Positions 29,769-40,693 of a DNA stretch of 64,000 nt are shown piece after piece. The notes beneath the pieces are model-generated. The model was not told the origin of the DNA. It saw only the letters and a list, made by a program, of their open reading frames with translations, and made no database searches. A program made the translations under genes and the position numbers. Every line of letters begins with the position of its first letter. Positions within the stretch are counted from its first letter, which is position 1. Source of the stretch: Azorinus chamasolen (lineage: Eukaryota > Mollusca > Bivalvia > Cardiida > Solecurtidae); the NCBI GenBank assembly GCA_963576725.1, contig OY755239.1:56321640-56385639 (forward strand), read 5' to 3'.

Positions 29769-30512
29769 TCTAATAAAAGTAAATGCTGTCACTAAACCTT
29801 AATTGTATATTCATATAAAATTAAGATCCATTGACTATATATGTGATATAACTACTTGTTAATACTAAGATAATAATATCTTTATATAATTATATATTAT
29901 TCATATATACATGTATATTAGTGTCACAGATAGCAAAAGAATATAACACCTATCACAGAACCTAGACATGACGTTATGTAATTGTGCAGTCGATGTATAA
30001 CATTTTAACAACGTATAACTCTCAAATAAAATTAATCTTCTATAGATAATGTATATAACAAAATGTTTTAACTAACAGGCCTAGGTATGCGCAGTGATAC
30101 GTGATACATTTTAGAACAGTTCTGTATTGCATAATTTGGAAGGACATAATACTAACTTCGAGTTATTTCGAAGTTCAAGTCATCCGATTTCGAGATATCG
30201 AAGTTCTTCTGTATTAACTTTTACGGTATTATTTACTCGAGTAATTTCCATAATATAAACTGTATTACATTGAAATTACACCCGAAAATGAAGAAAACTG
30301 CATTTGAAGTATGGTCGAACATTCATTGATTTCACGACATACTCGATGGACTGAAATTCCTATAAAAAGATAAACAATTTATTTACATGTTGCCCTAAGA
30401 ATAATTTTAAATCCATTCTTGAAAATATATATCAGATATTTTAGGGTATGAAAAACAGGTTTAAACATTCAGGCATTCCGACATATAAATAGGAGTGGAC
30501 GACTCATTGATA
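29769..30512. other. No gene; AT-rich
   Basis: The sequence includes an AT-rich run near 29870-29930 (TATATAATTATATATT). No shared repeats or plausible frames were found. Confidence 0.4.
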
Positions 30513-30668
30513 CAGTAAAACTTCTCTAAAACGGATAATATTCAAAGAGGTATCTTTAAGATAAGCGACCACTTGATGCAGTGTTGACGTCGTGCAGAAA
30601 TTCCAAACAACGAGCTCCGCACAGACATCTCCAAAACGGATCTCTCTGAATGACTTCCATACAACATT
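30513..30668. mobile_element. PG (pogo-like MITE), right side decayed
   Basis: CAGTAAAACTTCTCTAAAACG and AAGATAAGCGACCACTTG match PG, but the hairpin is heavily altered (CAGAAATTCCAAAC, then CGGATCTCTCTG). Confidence 0.6.
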
Positions 30669-30719
30669 AAGAAGTACAAGCCTAAATATTGAACCATTTA
30701 CATCACAAATGCGCATTTT

Positions 30720-30830
30720 GTTAGCCTATGCAAACAGAGTAGACCCAGATCAGACGGCTGCTTTATGATCCGTCTACTCTGTTTGCACATGTGTGAAAAC
30801 GCGTTTATATGAAGCAAAGGATGAAACTGT
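30720..30830 (-). repeat. TT2 hairpin and one end
   Basis: GCAAACAGAGTAGACCC, CAGACGGCTGC, then GATCCGTCTACTCTGTTTGC and GTGAAAACGCGTTTATATG. Segments of the palindrome are deleted, and the element ends near GAAGCAAAGGATG. Confidence 0.65.
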
Positions 30831-31155
30831 TATAAAAAAGACTTGCTGATGGTTGTGTTTTTTAAGCGTGTCAAAATTGTATGAAACCATACAAAATGAA
30901 CCAGAGAGGATCAAGCGGTAATTGCAATCCTTATTAGTGTCATGACGAATAGTTCGAGAACACCACAAAATGCCGTTCACTAAGATGCCCACTTTGAAAT
31001 TATTAAAACAATCACCACTTCATGTCGCATATTTGGAAGCAGTTGATGAATCCATTGTCTTTGCTATTGCTTAAATATGCACGTCTTTTCCAAGTAAAGG
31101 GATTTGAAATATTGCACGCTTGTATCGCAACGCAAACCAGGTAATATACACTATA

Positions 31156-31359
31156 CATTAAATCCCCTCTAAATCGGACGAATAATTAGTTTCAATACCG
31201 GTCTTAAAAGCAGATGGTAGCTAAATGCATGATAGAAGTCATGCAGAAAGCTCCTATGTGAGCTTTCTGCACGACTTTCACCTTGCATTGAGCACCTAAC
31301 TGTCTAAAATGACCTAAATACTTCTTTATTTGATAATCCGAGTTAGACGGTTTTTACTG
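31156..31359. mobile_element. PG (pogo-like MITE)
   Basis: CATTAAATCCCCTCTAAATCGG and AGTTAGACGGTTTTTACTG form the ends. The inner hairpin AGAAAGCTCCTATGTGAGC is intact, and internal TTAA sites have mutated to CTAAATGC and CATTGAGC. Confidence 0.85.
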
Positions 31360-31549
31360 AATTTCCATCGTAACACGTGTCCTTTTGTTGGCAGTCAACC
31401 GTTGTATAGGATCCAATGTCTTGAATGTTCCGTATTCTTCATAATAAACACCCCACTCTAGTAAACACATCGCCCCTTACTTTTGCGGGACAACTAAAAC
31501 CCTACATAATATCCACTAAAAAAAGAAATGTAGTTTTTTTCACAATACA

Positions 31550-31640
31550 TGTTGTAGCTTAATGCAGACTGAAGGCAATGACGAAAGCTCCTAACAATGT
31601 TATCGGCATTGTTTACAGTCTATATTAAGGAACCACCTGT
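31550..31640. repeat. PG fragment (central palindrome)
   Basis: GTTGTAGCTTAATGCAGAC and ATATTAAGGAACCACCTG flank a decayed inner hairpin (GAAAGCTCCTAACAATG). The terminal repeats are missing. Confidence 0.6.
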
Positions 31641-31874
31641 ATACAAATTGCAAGTAGCTCCTGTTAAACAAGTAACACATCTCCCCTCGGGATCTTTTAT
31701 TAGATATAATACGGTATTTACGGGAAATTCATCGAAGAAGCTCATCCTTCATCTGAGGTGTTCCTACAGAAAACCATACTATGTAAACCGTTGACATTCT
31801 GTCATACAGCTCATAGCCTGATCAGACGGCTCCTACAGGTGTGCATAAAGGAATTACTTCCTACAATTCAGATG

Positions 31875-32061
31875 CCCAGATAAGATGCGTAAATTTAAAC
31901 ATTTTCAAGAATCTCTCCTTTATCTCTCCACCAAACCCTATACTGTGACAACTCTTTAGAATCGTCTCGGAGAGACGATTCTATAGAGTTGTCACAGTAT
32001 AGAGTTTGGCGGGGAAATGGTGATTTTAGTATTTGGGTACGCACATTTGTCTGTAGCTCTG
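31875..32061 (-). mobile_element. HP1 repeat, near complete
   Basis: It runs from CAGATAAGATGCGTAAAT to GTACGCACATTTGTCTG and TAGCTCTG. The palindrome arms CCACCAAACCCTATACTGTG and CACAGTATAGAGTTTGG are long, and the apex is GTCTCGGAGAGAC. Confidence 0.88.
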
Positions 32062-32387
32062 AATTACAGGCATATATAGTGTATACAATAAGAAAACACG
32101 TTTGGCCTGTGTATAAAATAAATGTTTCATGTATACTGAGTAGAGATCTGATGTAATATATTTTTGATACAACATGAAGCAAACAACTTGACATGTTGTA
32201 GATGATTTCTAAAAGAAACCTAACCTCGCGGGGAATAACTGATTAAAGCATGCCAATCTTCCAAGGTTTTGCATTGATGCCAACTATTTCCCAGCATGAC
32301 GAACTACATTGGACGATGTGAGATTGATTAGAAACATATATACACTATATTGCATATATTACAAAAGTTGCATTTATAAAAAATGAG

Positions 32388-32580
32388 TTAAATGCTTTAT
32401 TCCATGAATATTCATGTCAGAAATAATGACATCATGAATATTAATCAGATTAATTGTTCTAATAATACACTGACATTATTTATGTATATTCTGGCCATTG
32501 TTCCTATAGGAGCAGTCTGATCGGGGTCTACCCTGTTTGCAAAGATCTAACAAAAGCGTATGAAAGGAGAAAAGGGTTAA
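32388..32580 (-). mobile_element. TT2 MITE with left hairpin arm deleted
   Basis: It runs from TTAAATGCTTTATTCC to GGAGAAAAGGGTTAA. TGGCCATTG joins TTCCTATAGGAGCAGTC, so the first arm is missing exactly up to the apex. Confidence 0.82.
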
Positions 32581-32961
32581 GGACTGACATTGATACTAAT
32601 ACAATGTATGACAATTCGGTCCAGAGTGTGCTCATGTATTCCAACTGATGAACTAATTTAAATGAACCATAAAACCCAACGAAAGTGTTTTATTGTAGAT
32701 TGAAGTTATCTGTAATTGGTTTACATCAATGAAACTGGATTGGGCAGCTAGCACTTCTGTTAACATGTATTTGATAAATCGAATATGATTCCAGCAGATA
32801 TGACTTGCGAAAACATATTCACGTGACAGTCTCACATTTGTCTCATAAAACACGTTTCAAAATACTATACTATGCAATGTATGGCAATTGGTGTTGATTG
32901 TGTTAATATTCACGGATTAAGAGGTCAAGATATGTGACATGATGCGCCGAAGAAATTGAAA

Positions 32962-33310
32962 ATTCTGAAGAGTGGTGATCCCTCGAAAGCAAAAGTTGCA
33001 ACACAAAAAGAGAAAATTGCAGACTCGGTTTTATTGAGTCTGTTCATGAGCAGTAATTGAAAGTGCAACACTGCTCACGCCCCCTAGCACCGGCTTAAGC
33101 GGTATTCAATTTTCAGAAGTACTGAAATTCATGATCTCGAAGGATCAGAAGGTATAACAACACTGAGAATGAAGTACGGGGCGACGTTTTACGGCCGCCA
33201 CACAAACACTTAACACCTGCTGTTGTGAAGATTATAAATTCTGAAAGGTGGTGATCCCTCGAAATCAACAATTGCAACACAAAAAGAGAAAATTGCAGAC
33301 TCGGTTTACT
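32962..33310 (+). repeat. Direct repeat pair of about 60 bp, 275 bp apart
   Basis: GGTGATCCCTCGAAAGC, TTGCAACACAAAAAGAG and AAAATTGCAGACTCGG occur at about 32972-33030 and again at 33247-33305 with few differences. The intervening sequence is unique. It may be a local duplication or the ends of an unrecognised element. Confidence 0.8.
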
Positions 33311-33810
33311 AAAGACATGTGAGGTTGTATTTACCACATGAGACGGTGTAGTCAAATCCAACAGTCTTTTTGTAACAATAAAGGAAATGTCATTTGTTAG
33401 TATATATCCAAATGCTTAATTAACACTTATCCCACACACTTGTCTTCTTGGATGAATTGTCTGCTTATTAAAGTATATAAATCTGATTCTGAAGTTTCTT
33501 AAATAGTCGAATTAAGTTTATCAATATTCGTGAATCTTGAATAGGTTTGTGTAATGTATAATGTAAAGCTGCAACCTATTCTTTTAAACCTATACTTATA
33601 CGCATGTAGGGTGGTTGCCGTAGAGAGACGGTACTGTACCAACCCTAGGAAAGACCAGCAATATGCCTGTTTTCTCTTACACGAATATTCGTAGTTGTAA
33701 TTAATGGTATTCAGGTTAATCCATTATACAAATAGAAAACAACGAACATCGAGTCTTCTATAGTTGCCTAGATAGGCGCAATGTAATTAAAAAACTTATT
33801 CTTAATGCAT
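33311..33810. other. No recognisable feature
   Basis: Unique AT-rich sequence without supported frames or repeats. Confidence 0.4.
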
Positions 33811-34041
33811 GTAACTCTTTCACCACCGAAGTCGCCGGACGAGCGATTCCTTCATTGCTGCAAAAAGCGATTCTGTATTTAGCTTTGCAAACAGTACAGA
33901 TCCAGATTAGACACCGAGTGACTCGGCATCTCATCAAGTTCCAAGCTGATTGACTTATCACCAATAGTATGAAAGTCCTCTCTGAATTTTAAAGCAGGGG
34001 ACATTATTTGCAGGCAAAACTATCAAGCGCCAAAAGAGTAA
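33811..34041 (+). mobile_element. TT4-type MITE, ends mutated
   Basis: It runs from GTAACTCTTTCACCACCG to GCCAAAAGAGTAA. The hairpin GACACCGAGTGACTCGGC retains AAACAGTACAGATCC and AGTTCCAAGCTG as outer arms. Confidence 0.75.
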
Positions 34042-34061
34042 ACCATTAGCTTTTTGAAATA

Positions 34062-34269
34062 CAGTAAAACCCGCCAATGCGACCTCTTAATAAACAGCCA
34101 CTGGTGTCGTTTAAAGCAGGTGGTTGCATAATGCAGGACGAAAGTTATGCAGAAAGCTCCTATATATAGGAGCTTTCTGCATAACTTTAGTCCTGCATTA
34201 AGCTATCACCTGCCTCTGCCGCCCAGAGTTATGCTCATTTTTGGTGTTCGCATTAGAGGGGTGTTACTG
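34062..34269. mobile_element. PG (pogo-like MITE), full length
   Basis: CAGTAAAACCCGCCAATGCG and TTCGCATTAGAGGGGTG end the element. The inner hairpin AGAAAGCTCCTATATATAGG is perfect and longer by four bases than in other copies. Confidence 0.9.
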
Positions 34270-34607
34270 TACTTGGAGAAAATGCAATACATATGTACTT
34301 ATACAGGCTTGATAAGACTATTCGACTTCATGTCGTCGTTACACAACCAGCAGTATGTCATACAGTTTGAACATAATGGGTACCTTACGCCCATAATCGT
34401 GGTTAAGAGTTATATCAAAATAATACTTGTCTGCTATATAACAACAGAATAGCCCCGTATCAGCTAATTAGGAACAACCGTTACATATGTTCAGTTAAAA
34501 GTAACCATGACAGATTTATGCAACTGCGAAAGTTACCCTGCATATTCTAAGACCGATTACTGCTGTAATCTCGGAATTTCGGTCTCAGAATTTGTCAACA
34601 GTTAAAT

Positions 34608-34646
34608 GCGGTGGTGGTAGTGGTGGTGGTGGTGGTGGCGCGGTGG
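34608..34646 (+). repeat. (GGT)n microsatellite
   Basis: GGTGGTGGTAGTGGTGGTGG continues to GGCGCGGTGG. Confidence 0.9.
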
Positions 34647-34934
34647 GGAATTCAACTGACCATGCCGTATCTATATAACAGAATCGAAACGATATGGTTC
34701 ATTTGTTGTGTTCGTTAAAAGTTTATGTAATTATCTCGTCTGATGAGCATGAAACAAATAACCTTTATCGAATATGTGTCGTGTCCGAAGATAAGATCAA
34801 CATCAGAAGTCCAGACTTGATTAGAGAAAGAGATAAATATGTCCGGTTATCCTTAAGGGAAAGTAAATACAGCTATGTAGTTCATTCAAGTTAGTGTATA
34901 TACCTTTCCTTAACTGTAAACCCTGGTTGTCATT

Positions 34935-35085
34935 ATACGACCATGTCCGAGAACATATATGTTGTAAAATACAACGACCACGTCTAAGGATACGTAATTA
35001 TGCAGCAATAAGCAACGGCCATGACCGAGAACACAAACGCTGTAAAAACAACGACCATGCCAAAGAACAAATGCGTTATTATAAA
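34935..35085 (+). repeat. Diverged copies of the 37-bp minisatellite
   Basis: ACGACCATGTCCGAGAACA, AACGGCCATGACCGAGAAC and AACGACCATGCCAAAGAAC recur at irregular spacing. The same unit forms a longer array at 36775-37085. Confidence 0.7.
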
Positions 35086-35130
35086 ATCATTTAGTCTTGG
35101 CAGACATCGTTACTCATGTTGTGAAGTTGT

Positions 35131-35420
35131 CTGGAGTGGGAATTTTATTTACATTTTGACTTGGAAGAAGGTGGGATAAGAGCAATTTGGGTACCCGTAA
35201 ACCAGGTTTAAGCCCCCAATAACCATTTTTGGCTACTGACCGTTCCAAGACGGTACTCCTGCCTCCAGCCTATGGTCAGCTTTGTTATTTAATATGCTTA
35301 ATGTTTAATTTTTTCGTCTTGATATGCGTCCCGTTATGTTTTGTCTTGTGGCTGTGCAGTTTCTTGTTTGATGGTGTTTGGTGCGGCGTCTTTTCGTATG
35401 TGGCTCTCCCTGTGGCTTTG
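35131..35420 (+). repeat. Dispersed repeat related to the 44661/46436 direct repeats
   Basis: GAAGGTGGGATAAGAGC, GTACCCGTAAACCAGG, TACTGACCGTTCCAAGACGG and GTGGCTCTCCCTG occur in the order seen in the other copies. It may be a solo terminal repeat of the reverse-transcriptase element at 45539. Confidence 0.7.
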
Positions 35421-35518
35421 GAATTTATGAATCTGATGCACACTCTATATTAACTGAATTGGTGAGCATATCAATTTTCTTCTATTACTTTAATGCCAGA
35501 AATATATATATGCTCCAA

Positions 35519-35880
35519 AGTGCATATGAATGTCATGTGCGTTTGCAGGCTTCTGTCGTCAGCATGACGATATGACATACTTCAGCATGAAATTTGTCAC
35601 AATTATTTCTGTTATTTGCAAATTGTGCGCCCAGTGTTCGTTAAGGCTTAAAATGAGTAAACTATTTGCTATTTCATAATTTAATAAACATGTATCGGTA
35701 TATCTTTGCACGTCCATATACTGATGAACATATGTACTATTGTTTTAAAAAGCAAGTTATATCGTCATAAGGCTGAGGGAGGCTCGTACATGCATATGAA
35801 CTTATATGTATTTGCGAACTCTTGTCAGCAACATGGCGATATGAGATACTTAGGCATGAAATCCTTTATTACATATGGCA
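35519..35880 (+). repeat. Diverged duplication with a 270-bp period
   Basis: TGCATATGAATGTCATG...CATGACGATATGACATAC and TGCATATGAACTTATATG...CATGGCGATATGAGATAC start at 35521 and 35791 and stay similar for about 75 bp. The frame at 35706-36035 overlaps the second copy and shows no known domain. Confidence 0.65.
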
Positions 35881-36040
35881 TGTACTTGCATTGTTTTGAA
35901 TTCTGTTCATTTCCCACAAAACAACCTTTAGTTTTCGTTTCATTTAAGACTGACTCATTTGGATTATGGACGTATATACTATCAAATGTGTTTGTCTGGT
36001 TTATATGTTTCAATTTAATTAGAAAAGACAGATAGTGCCA

Positions 36041-36774
36041 CAACCAAATGTGAAAACGAATTAATATGATTTTAATACTTATCAGAGTTAAAGTTGTGGG
36101 TAAAGCATATAGCTGTTCGGCACTGAACTACTATAAGCAAGTTTGTCATAAGTGACCAATAAATAGTGTAGTACCATTTTTACCAAAAACAAACTGTACC
36201 TCTAATGCTGAATTGCTACACTCTTCAAAGGCCATCTAGTATTACATAAATTGGTCCATAGTGCGGTATCCGCACATAGCGTAATGAGGGACCATTTACT
36301 CGCTTCGTTGTAGGCCCATGTTTGTTTGTGTGTGTTTCTCTGTTAATATGTATAATTTTGGATCAATAGAGTGCATTGTTGCCGGTAAGTTTATCGGCCG
36401 ATTTAGCTGACACAAATCATAATAGTGTTCAAGATTGGAAAGCTAGCTCAGATGTAACACACCTAATTGCAAATGAAACTCATCTGAGACGTTTTACATC
36501 TAAACTCATAAAATGTATATTCCAAAATGAGAAGTCAAAATAGGATTACTGGAATGCATGTCATACACCTATACTATTATTAAGTCACATGAACTCAAGT
36601 CTAAAACGTGCCAGCATCATTTCCTTATTAATAACGCCATTTTCCAAAAACAAGAAATACTTCAGTCATTGTTTATGTGGTTTTATATCGGTTTTCATGT
36701 GTTTTGTCGCTGATGATGCCTGCATATAGCCGGACTCATGCACATTTATTTGAATACACTTGTAAACTTGTAAA
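36041..36774. other. No recognisable feature
   Basis: Unique AT-rich sequence. A GT-rich stretch near 36325 (TGTTTGTTTGTGTGTG) is the only local pattern. Confidence 0.4.
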
Positions 36775-37085
36775 AAAAACAACGGTCATGCCGGAGAACA
36801 CATGACTTTTTTGTGCTATAAAAACAATAATAATGGCCGAGAACACATACGCTATGATAAACAACGACCATGCCGGATAACACATACTCTGTCATAAACA
36901 GGGTGTATGGCCAATAACACATACGCTGTAATAAACATCGGTCATATCCAACAACACATACGCTGTAATAAACATAGGCCATATCCAACAATACATACGC
37001 TATAATAAAGATCAGTCATGTCCAACAACACATACTCTGTAATAAATATCGGACATGTCCAACAACAATTACACTGCAATAACTA
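36775..37085 (+). repeat. 37-bp minisatellite
   Basis: Units read AACACATACGCTGTAATAAA then CATCGGTCATATCCAAC, with about eight copies. The last four complete ones are exactly 37 bp apart, and earlier units are more diverged. Confidence 0.9.
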
Positions 37086-37120
37086 ACTAACTAAATAAAT
37101 AAATAAATAAATAACTGAAA
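37081..37120 (+). repeat. (AACT)n/(AAAT)n microsatellite
   Basis: TAACTAACTAACTAAATAAA continues as AATAAATAAATAAATAACTG, directly after the minisatellite. Confidence 0.9.
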
Positions 37121-37289
37121 GCACAAACAATGTAATGAACATTTAGTAAACGTAACCATTGTTAAAAATACAATTGGAATAATGTGTTTAAAAATTACAA
37201 TCGGCGAAGGTTATTTTGTCTTAAACGGTGAAACACGGATATATCACTTGTGAAATGAAGTATTCGTTTGTTACAACATATTCTTGTCA

Positions 37290-37433
37290 GAGGTCAAGAT
37301 AAGATTCGTAAATCAAAACATTTCAATTAAAATGTCTTTATTTCTCCACCAAACCCTATGGTGTGGTCACAACATAGGGTTTGGTTGAGAAATGACGATT
37401 TTAGTACTTGAGTACGCACGTTTATCTGTTGTT
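37290..37433 (-). mobile_element. HP1 repeat, hairpin inner part deleted
   Basis: AGATAAGATTCGTAAAT, CCACCAAACCCTATGGTGTG, then GGTCACAACATAGGGTTTGG and GTACGCACGTTTATCTG. The CTTTAGAATCGTC inner palindrome is absent. Confidence 0.82.
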
Positions 37434-37771
37434 CTGCTTGTAAACATTATGTTAGTAAAAGAACAATAACAATACATGATTTATAAACTATGACATTTTT
37501 TATGTGACAAGGCTTTCTCCTTGAGGCACAGAATATAGTTTCGTTTCCCTCATCAATGCAAATGACACTAATGCGATTTTGCATTGTCGATGGGGCCTTT
37601 ATTGGGTAATTAATAAAATCACTGGAATCTACATTTTGAATAAGTGAAATGAAAATAAAATATATGTCATAGATTCGGGCCTCACTGATACCGAATAAAC
37701 ATTAAGTGTCCGGAAAACGCTAAAGTAGTCTCTGATTACGTTTGGAAAATCTAGAGTGAAGTTATTTCATA

Positions 37772-37981
37772 TAGAAAAGTCTCGCTTATATACGACCACT
37801 AAAAGAGGTATAACTTTGTATTTTTAAACAGTCAGGTTGTAGCTTAATACAGGACAACAAGTAAAGCAAATATCTCCCATAGGAGCTTTTGGCATTACTT
37901 TTGCCTTGCATTAAGCAATCACCTGTTTTTACAGACTCCTATTTTACTAACCTATGTTGTCGAACTAACAAGCCTTTACTG
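37772..37981. mobile_element. PG (pogo-like MITE), decayed
   Basis: AAAAGTCTCGCTTATATACG and AACAAGCCTTTACTG are the ends. The inner hairpin has drifted (AAATATCTCCCATAGGAGC) while GCATTAAGCAATCACCTG is kept. Confidence 0.75.
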
Positions 37982-38084
37982 TATTAAATGTGTCTAAAAT
38001 GCATAATTTAATCTATCATCTCTAATTCTAATAAAACTGTCATTTTAAATACTTACTTACTTCGAAGGTTTAGAGAAACTATTG

Positions 38085-38180
38085 GCAAAACATGAAACAG
38101 TTTGAATCTTGATGAGATGGTTCTGGATACTCTGGATCAAGCTGTTTGTAAACGCTAATCCGTTAGAGTTAACCAACATA
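38085..38180 (+). repeat. TT7 relic
   Basis: GAAACAGTTTGAATCTTG, GAGATGGTTCTGGATAC and GATCAAGCTGTTTG form a collapsed palindrome of the TT7 type. Confidence 0.5.
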
Positions 38181-38535
38181 AGGGATACTATATTACAGTA
38201 CTATGTTTACAAATAACACCACATTAACGTCCGATCACATGGATACATCGCAAAAGAAAAGTACCTTTAATGTCAATATGAATCTGTGTTTCGCTATAAC
38301 ATTCTATCCATATATTACATACAGATTACAATGTAAACCATTGCAAAACTTAATTTAGTTTCTCTTAACTCTTATTTGTTCTCTAATCTTATCTAGACAA
38401 AGTCTTAAAAATAGGATTTGCTTTTTCAAACAGTTTACTTTGCAATTAATATTGAACTCATCTATGTACATTTTTGTTTTATTTCAAGCCTGCAATCCTA
38501 GAATATAATATTTCAGTCATGACATGCCGTGAAAT
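38181..38535. other. No recognisable feature
   Basis: Unique AT-rich sequence. Confidence 0.4.
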
Positions 38536-38960
38536 TTCAGTAAAGTGACCATTTAAAAAGGTATATTTACATTCGCCCTGCAACGTCCTTATATAACCTT
38601 ATCCTAAAAAGAAAGTTGCATAACCTCATGAACACCGGAAGCACGTCATTCATTTCTTAAATATAAGAAATACAATGGAATATAAATATAAGAAATAAAT
38701 GACGTGCTCCCGGTGTTCATGAGTTATGCAACGCATAGCTTTACGAGCAAAGATTCACGTGAAGCCAGTCGGGCTTCACTAACTTTGCTCGTAAAGCTAT
38801 GCGTTGCATAACCTCATGAACACCGGAAGCACGTCATTCATTTCTTAAATAAACATTGGTCGTATCTCCAGGTGGGACCTTAGTACTGACCGAAAGTTAT
38901 GCAGAAAACTCCTAAACGACCTTGATGCATTATTTTAGTCATGCATTAAGCAAACAGCTG
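38536..38960. mobile_element. PG (pogo-like MITE) interrupted by a hairpin chain
   Basis: CAGTAAAGTGACCATTTAAA marks a PG left end. After 38850 the sequence continues CAGGTGGGACC, GAAAGTTATGCAGAAAAC, TCCTAAACGACC and GCATTAAGCAAACAGCTG, as in a decayed PG interior. The two parts are separated by the inverted-repeat chain. Confidence 0.55.
38616..38850. repeat. Three-arm, two-hairpin palindromic chain
   Basis: Arm A (TTGCATAACCTCATGAACAC...CATTCATTTCTT) is followed by its inverted copy, ending TGAGTTATGCAA at 38731. Then comes a second palindrome with arms GCATAGCTTTACGAGC and GCTCGTAAAGCTATGC around GAAGCCAGTCGGGCTTC. Arm A then recurs in its original orientation at 38804-38850 with near identity. 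Confidence 0.88.
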
Positions 38961-39019
38961 CTCATTAAAACATCAATGTGTTTTTTTATCAGCTGTTTCA
39001 GTGCGAGTATTCCTCTATT

Positions 39020-39150
39020 TCAAGTTTTAGAGCTTGGTCAATTTCTTTTTAAAACAGCAGTAACATATGGTCAAGTATTTTGGATCTTGATGGAGCGCAG
39101 AGTCACTTGGCGTCTCATCTGGATCCAAACTGTTTGAATATGATATAACA
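39020..39150 (+). repeat. TT7/TT4-type relic
   Basis: ATTTTGGATCTTGATGGAG, CACTTGGCGTCTCATC and TGGATCCAAACTGTTTG form one decayed palindrome. TTAA ends are not visible. Confidence 0.55.
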
Positions 39151-39299
39151 GACCTGTCTTCATGACACTGAAGGGGGTTATGTGGTTGCGTTAGAGTGTT
39201 TTATGGCAGTTCTCTGTAAGACATCGAACAATTTTAGTAACTGAATTAGATGTTTAACTTTTGAGCCATTTTATAGATTCTCAACCTGAGTACAAAGTA

Positions 39300-39430
39300 A
39301 GATAAGTATATCATCAGGGTCCATGCTGTTTCATGCCATGTCAATGGTTTCTCAATACCTTGATTGAATATGAAGTAGTCGAAATTGCACCAGATCCAAA
39401 TTTGGACTAATGAAGTAGTGTTCACAGTTA
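39300..39430 (+). repeat. TT7 right-half fragment
   Basis: CATCAGGGTCCATGCTG followed by GTAGTCGAAATTGCACC and GATCCAAATTTGG matches the right body of TT7. The left hairpin arm is missing. Confidence 0.55.
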
Positions 39431-39441
39431 AATGTTAAATA

Positions 39442-39633
39442 CTGTAGAACCTGTGTTAAGCGACCTTTCATTTATTGAACACAGGAGTCTTAAAACGTCT
39501 ATGTGAACCCTTAATGCAGGACAACAGTAATGCAGAAAGTTCCTATAGGAGCATTTTCTTTACTTTTGACCTGCATTAAACTACCACCTGCCGTAAAGAC
39601 TTTTTTGATGGCGGCGTAAGACAGGTTCTACTG
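39442..39633. mobile_element. PG (pogo-like MITE)
   Basis: CTGTAGAACCTGTGTTAAGC and AGACAGGTTCTACTG are the terminal repeats. The inner hairpin is CAGAAAGTTCCTATAGGAGC with a decayed right arm. Confidence 0.85.
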
Positions 39634-39760
39634 TAAATGGAAGCACAGGCCATAACGAAATATTCATTTAGCATAATTCAACTCGCAAAAGTATAGTGAC
39701 AAATAAACTGGACATTAAGTAAGGTTGGACGTAAAGGCGTTGTCTGTAAGAGACATTTCT

Positions 39761-40125
39761 TTAAATCTTTTCTCCATAAATATTCATGTAAGAAATAATA
39801 ACATCATGAATATTAATTAGATAAGTTTAATGATTTACAAATGCAGGAAATATTTGTATAACTAGAATCAACTGTATAGTTTTACATAAGAATACAGATC
39901 TGGGTCCAATGTTATAAAACTTCTGAGTCTGAGATCATTCTCAAGTATCTGATTTGTCAGATTCTGAGCAAGCTCAGAATCTGACCAATCAGATGCTTGA
40001 GAATGATCTCAGACTCAAGCAAAACGTTTTATAACCTTTGAGCCAGACCCTGAACAGACGAGCAGACTCATCTGAGTCTACTCTGTTCGCAAAGGCATTA
40101 AAAGGCGGGTTTATGGAGTTACTGG
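39761..40125 (-). mobile_element. TT2 MITE interrupted by HP2
   Basis: It starts TTAAATCTTTTCTCCATAAA and continues ATTCATGTAAGAAATAATAAC to 39899. After HP2 it resumes ACCCTGAACAGACGAG, GTCTACTCTGTTCGC and GGGTTTATGGAGTTAC. The hairpin is partly deleted. Confidence 0.7.
39900..40046. mobile_element. HP2 palindromic repeat nested in TT2
   Basis: CTGGGTCCAATGTTATAAAA and ATAACCTTTGAGCCAG end the element. The arms GAGTCTGAGATCATTCTC and GAGAATGATCTCAGACTC pair along almost the full length, with CAAGCTCAGAATCTG in the centre. Confidence 0.85.
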
Positions 40126-40283
40126 TCCTATCCTGTCCATGACAGAATCATATCAATTTCTTACAATAAAAAAAAAATTCACTGTTACATCGATGTGCAT
40201 AACCATTTCAACGCTGAATTTTCGGAATGGACTACCCATATCAGTGTTTAATTATATAGTAAACTAAGTTTATAACGGCTTAC

Positions 40284-40377
40284 AGTCGCTAGATAGTTTT
40301 GAATGACAAACAGTGCAGACCCTGATCAGAGGGCTCCGCTAGGAGCAATCTGATATGGGTCTTCACTATTTGCAAGT
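40284..40377. repeat. TT2/TT8-like hairpin relic
   Basis: GACAAACAGTGCAGACCCTG, CAGAGGGCTCCGCTAGGAGC and GGGTCTTCACTATTTGC. The outer arms resemble TT3 and TT8 and the inner part TT2. No TTAA ends. Confidence 0.55.
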
Positions 40378-40625
40378 GACAATAATTATGTGTGTGTCCC
40401 GCATTCAAAAGGTTAAGCAATACAATTGCACGAAAAACGACACTCTAGCATTAGAGTTTGAAATGAATCTCGTGCAATGCTACTTGAATGAATTGTGTTC
40501 TGTATCAAATAAAGCGAAATCCACTTTAACAGGCTGCTTCCATGATGCCAAGATTTCTATATGGTCGTTTTGAGATTTGTGTTGGAAATGATTTCGGCAT
40601 GCAACAATGCTGATAATCCGTGATA
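40377..40625 (+). repeat. Repeat R, copy 1, with peptide-like conservation
   Basis: The segment from ACAATAATTATGTGTG to about CATGCAACAATGCTG matches 51708-51965 at roughly 70 percent by eye. Both carry an open frame through ELCSVSNK / KLCSVSNK and AKISIWS / AKNSIWS, with several differences at third positions. It could be an old coding fragment or simply a repeat; no family is recognised. Confidence 0.6.
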
Positions 40626-40693
40626 CAGCATCACTATACACAATAATGAGAATGCAGATGCATTTGATAATAAATGTGTACAACATAAATGTA

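Noticed and set aside
35706..36035. 109-codon frame with hydrophobic stretches
   Set aside because: It overlaps a diverged duplication, has no splice or promoter context and no recognisable domain.
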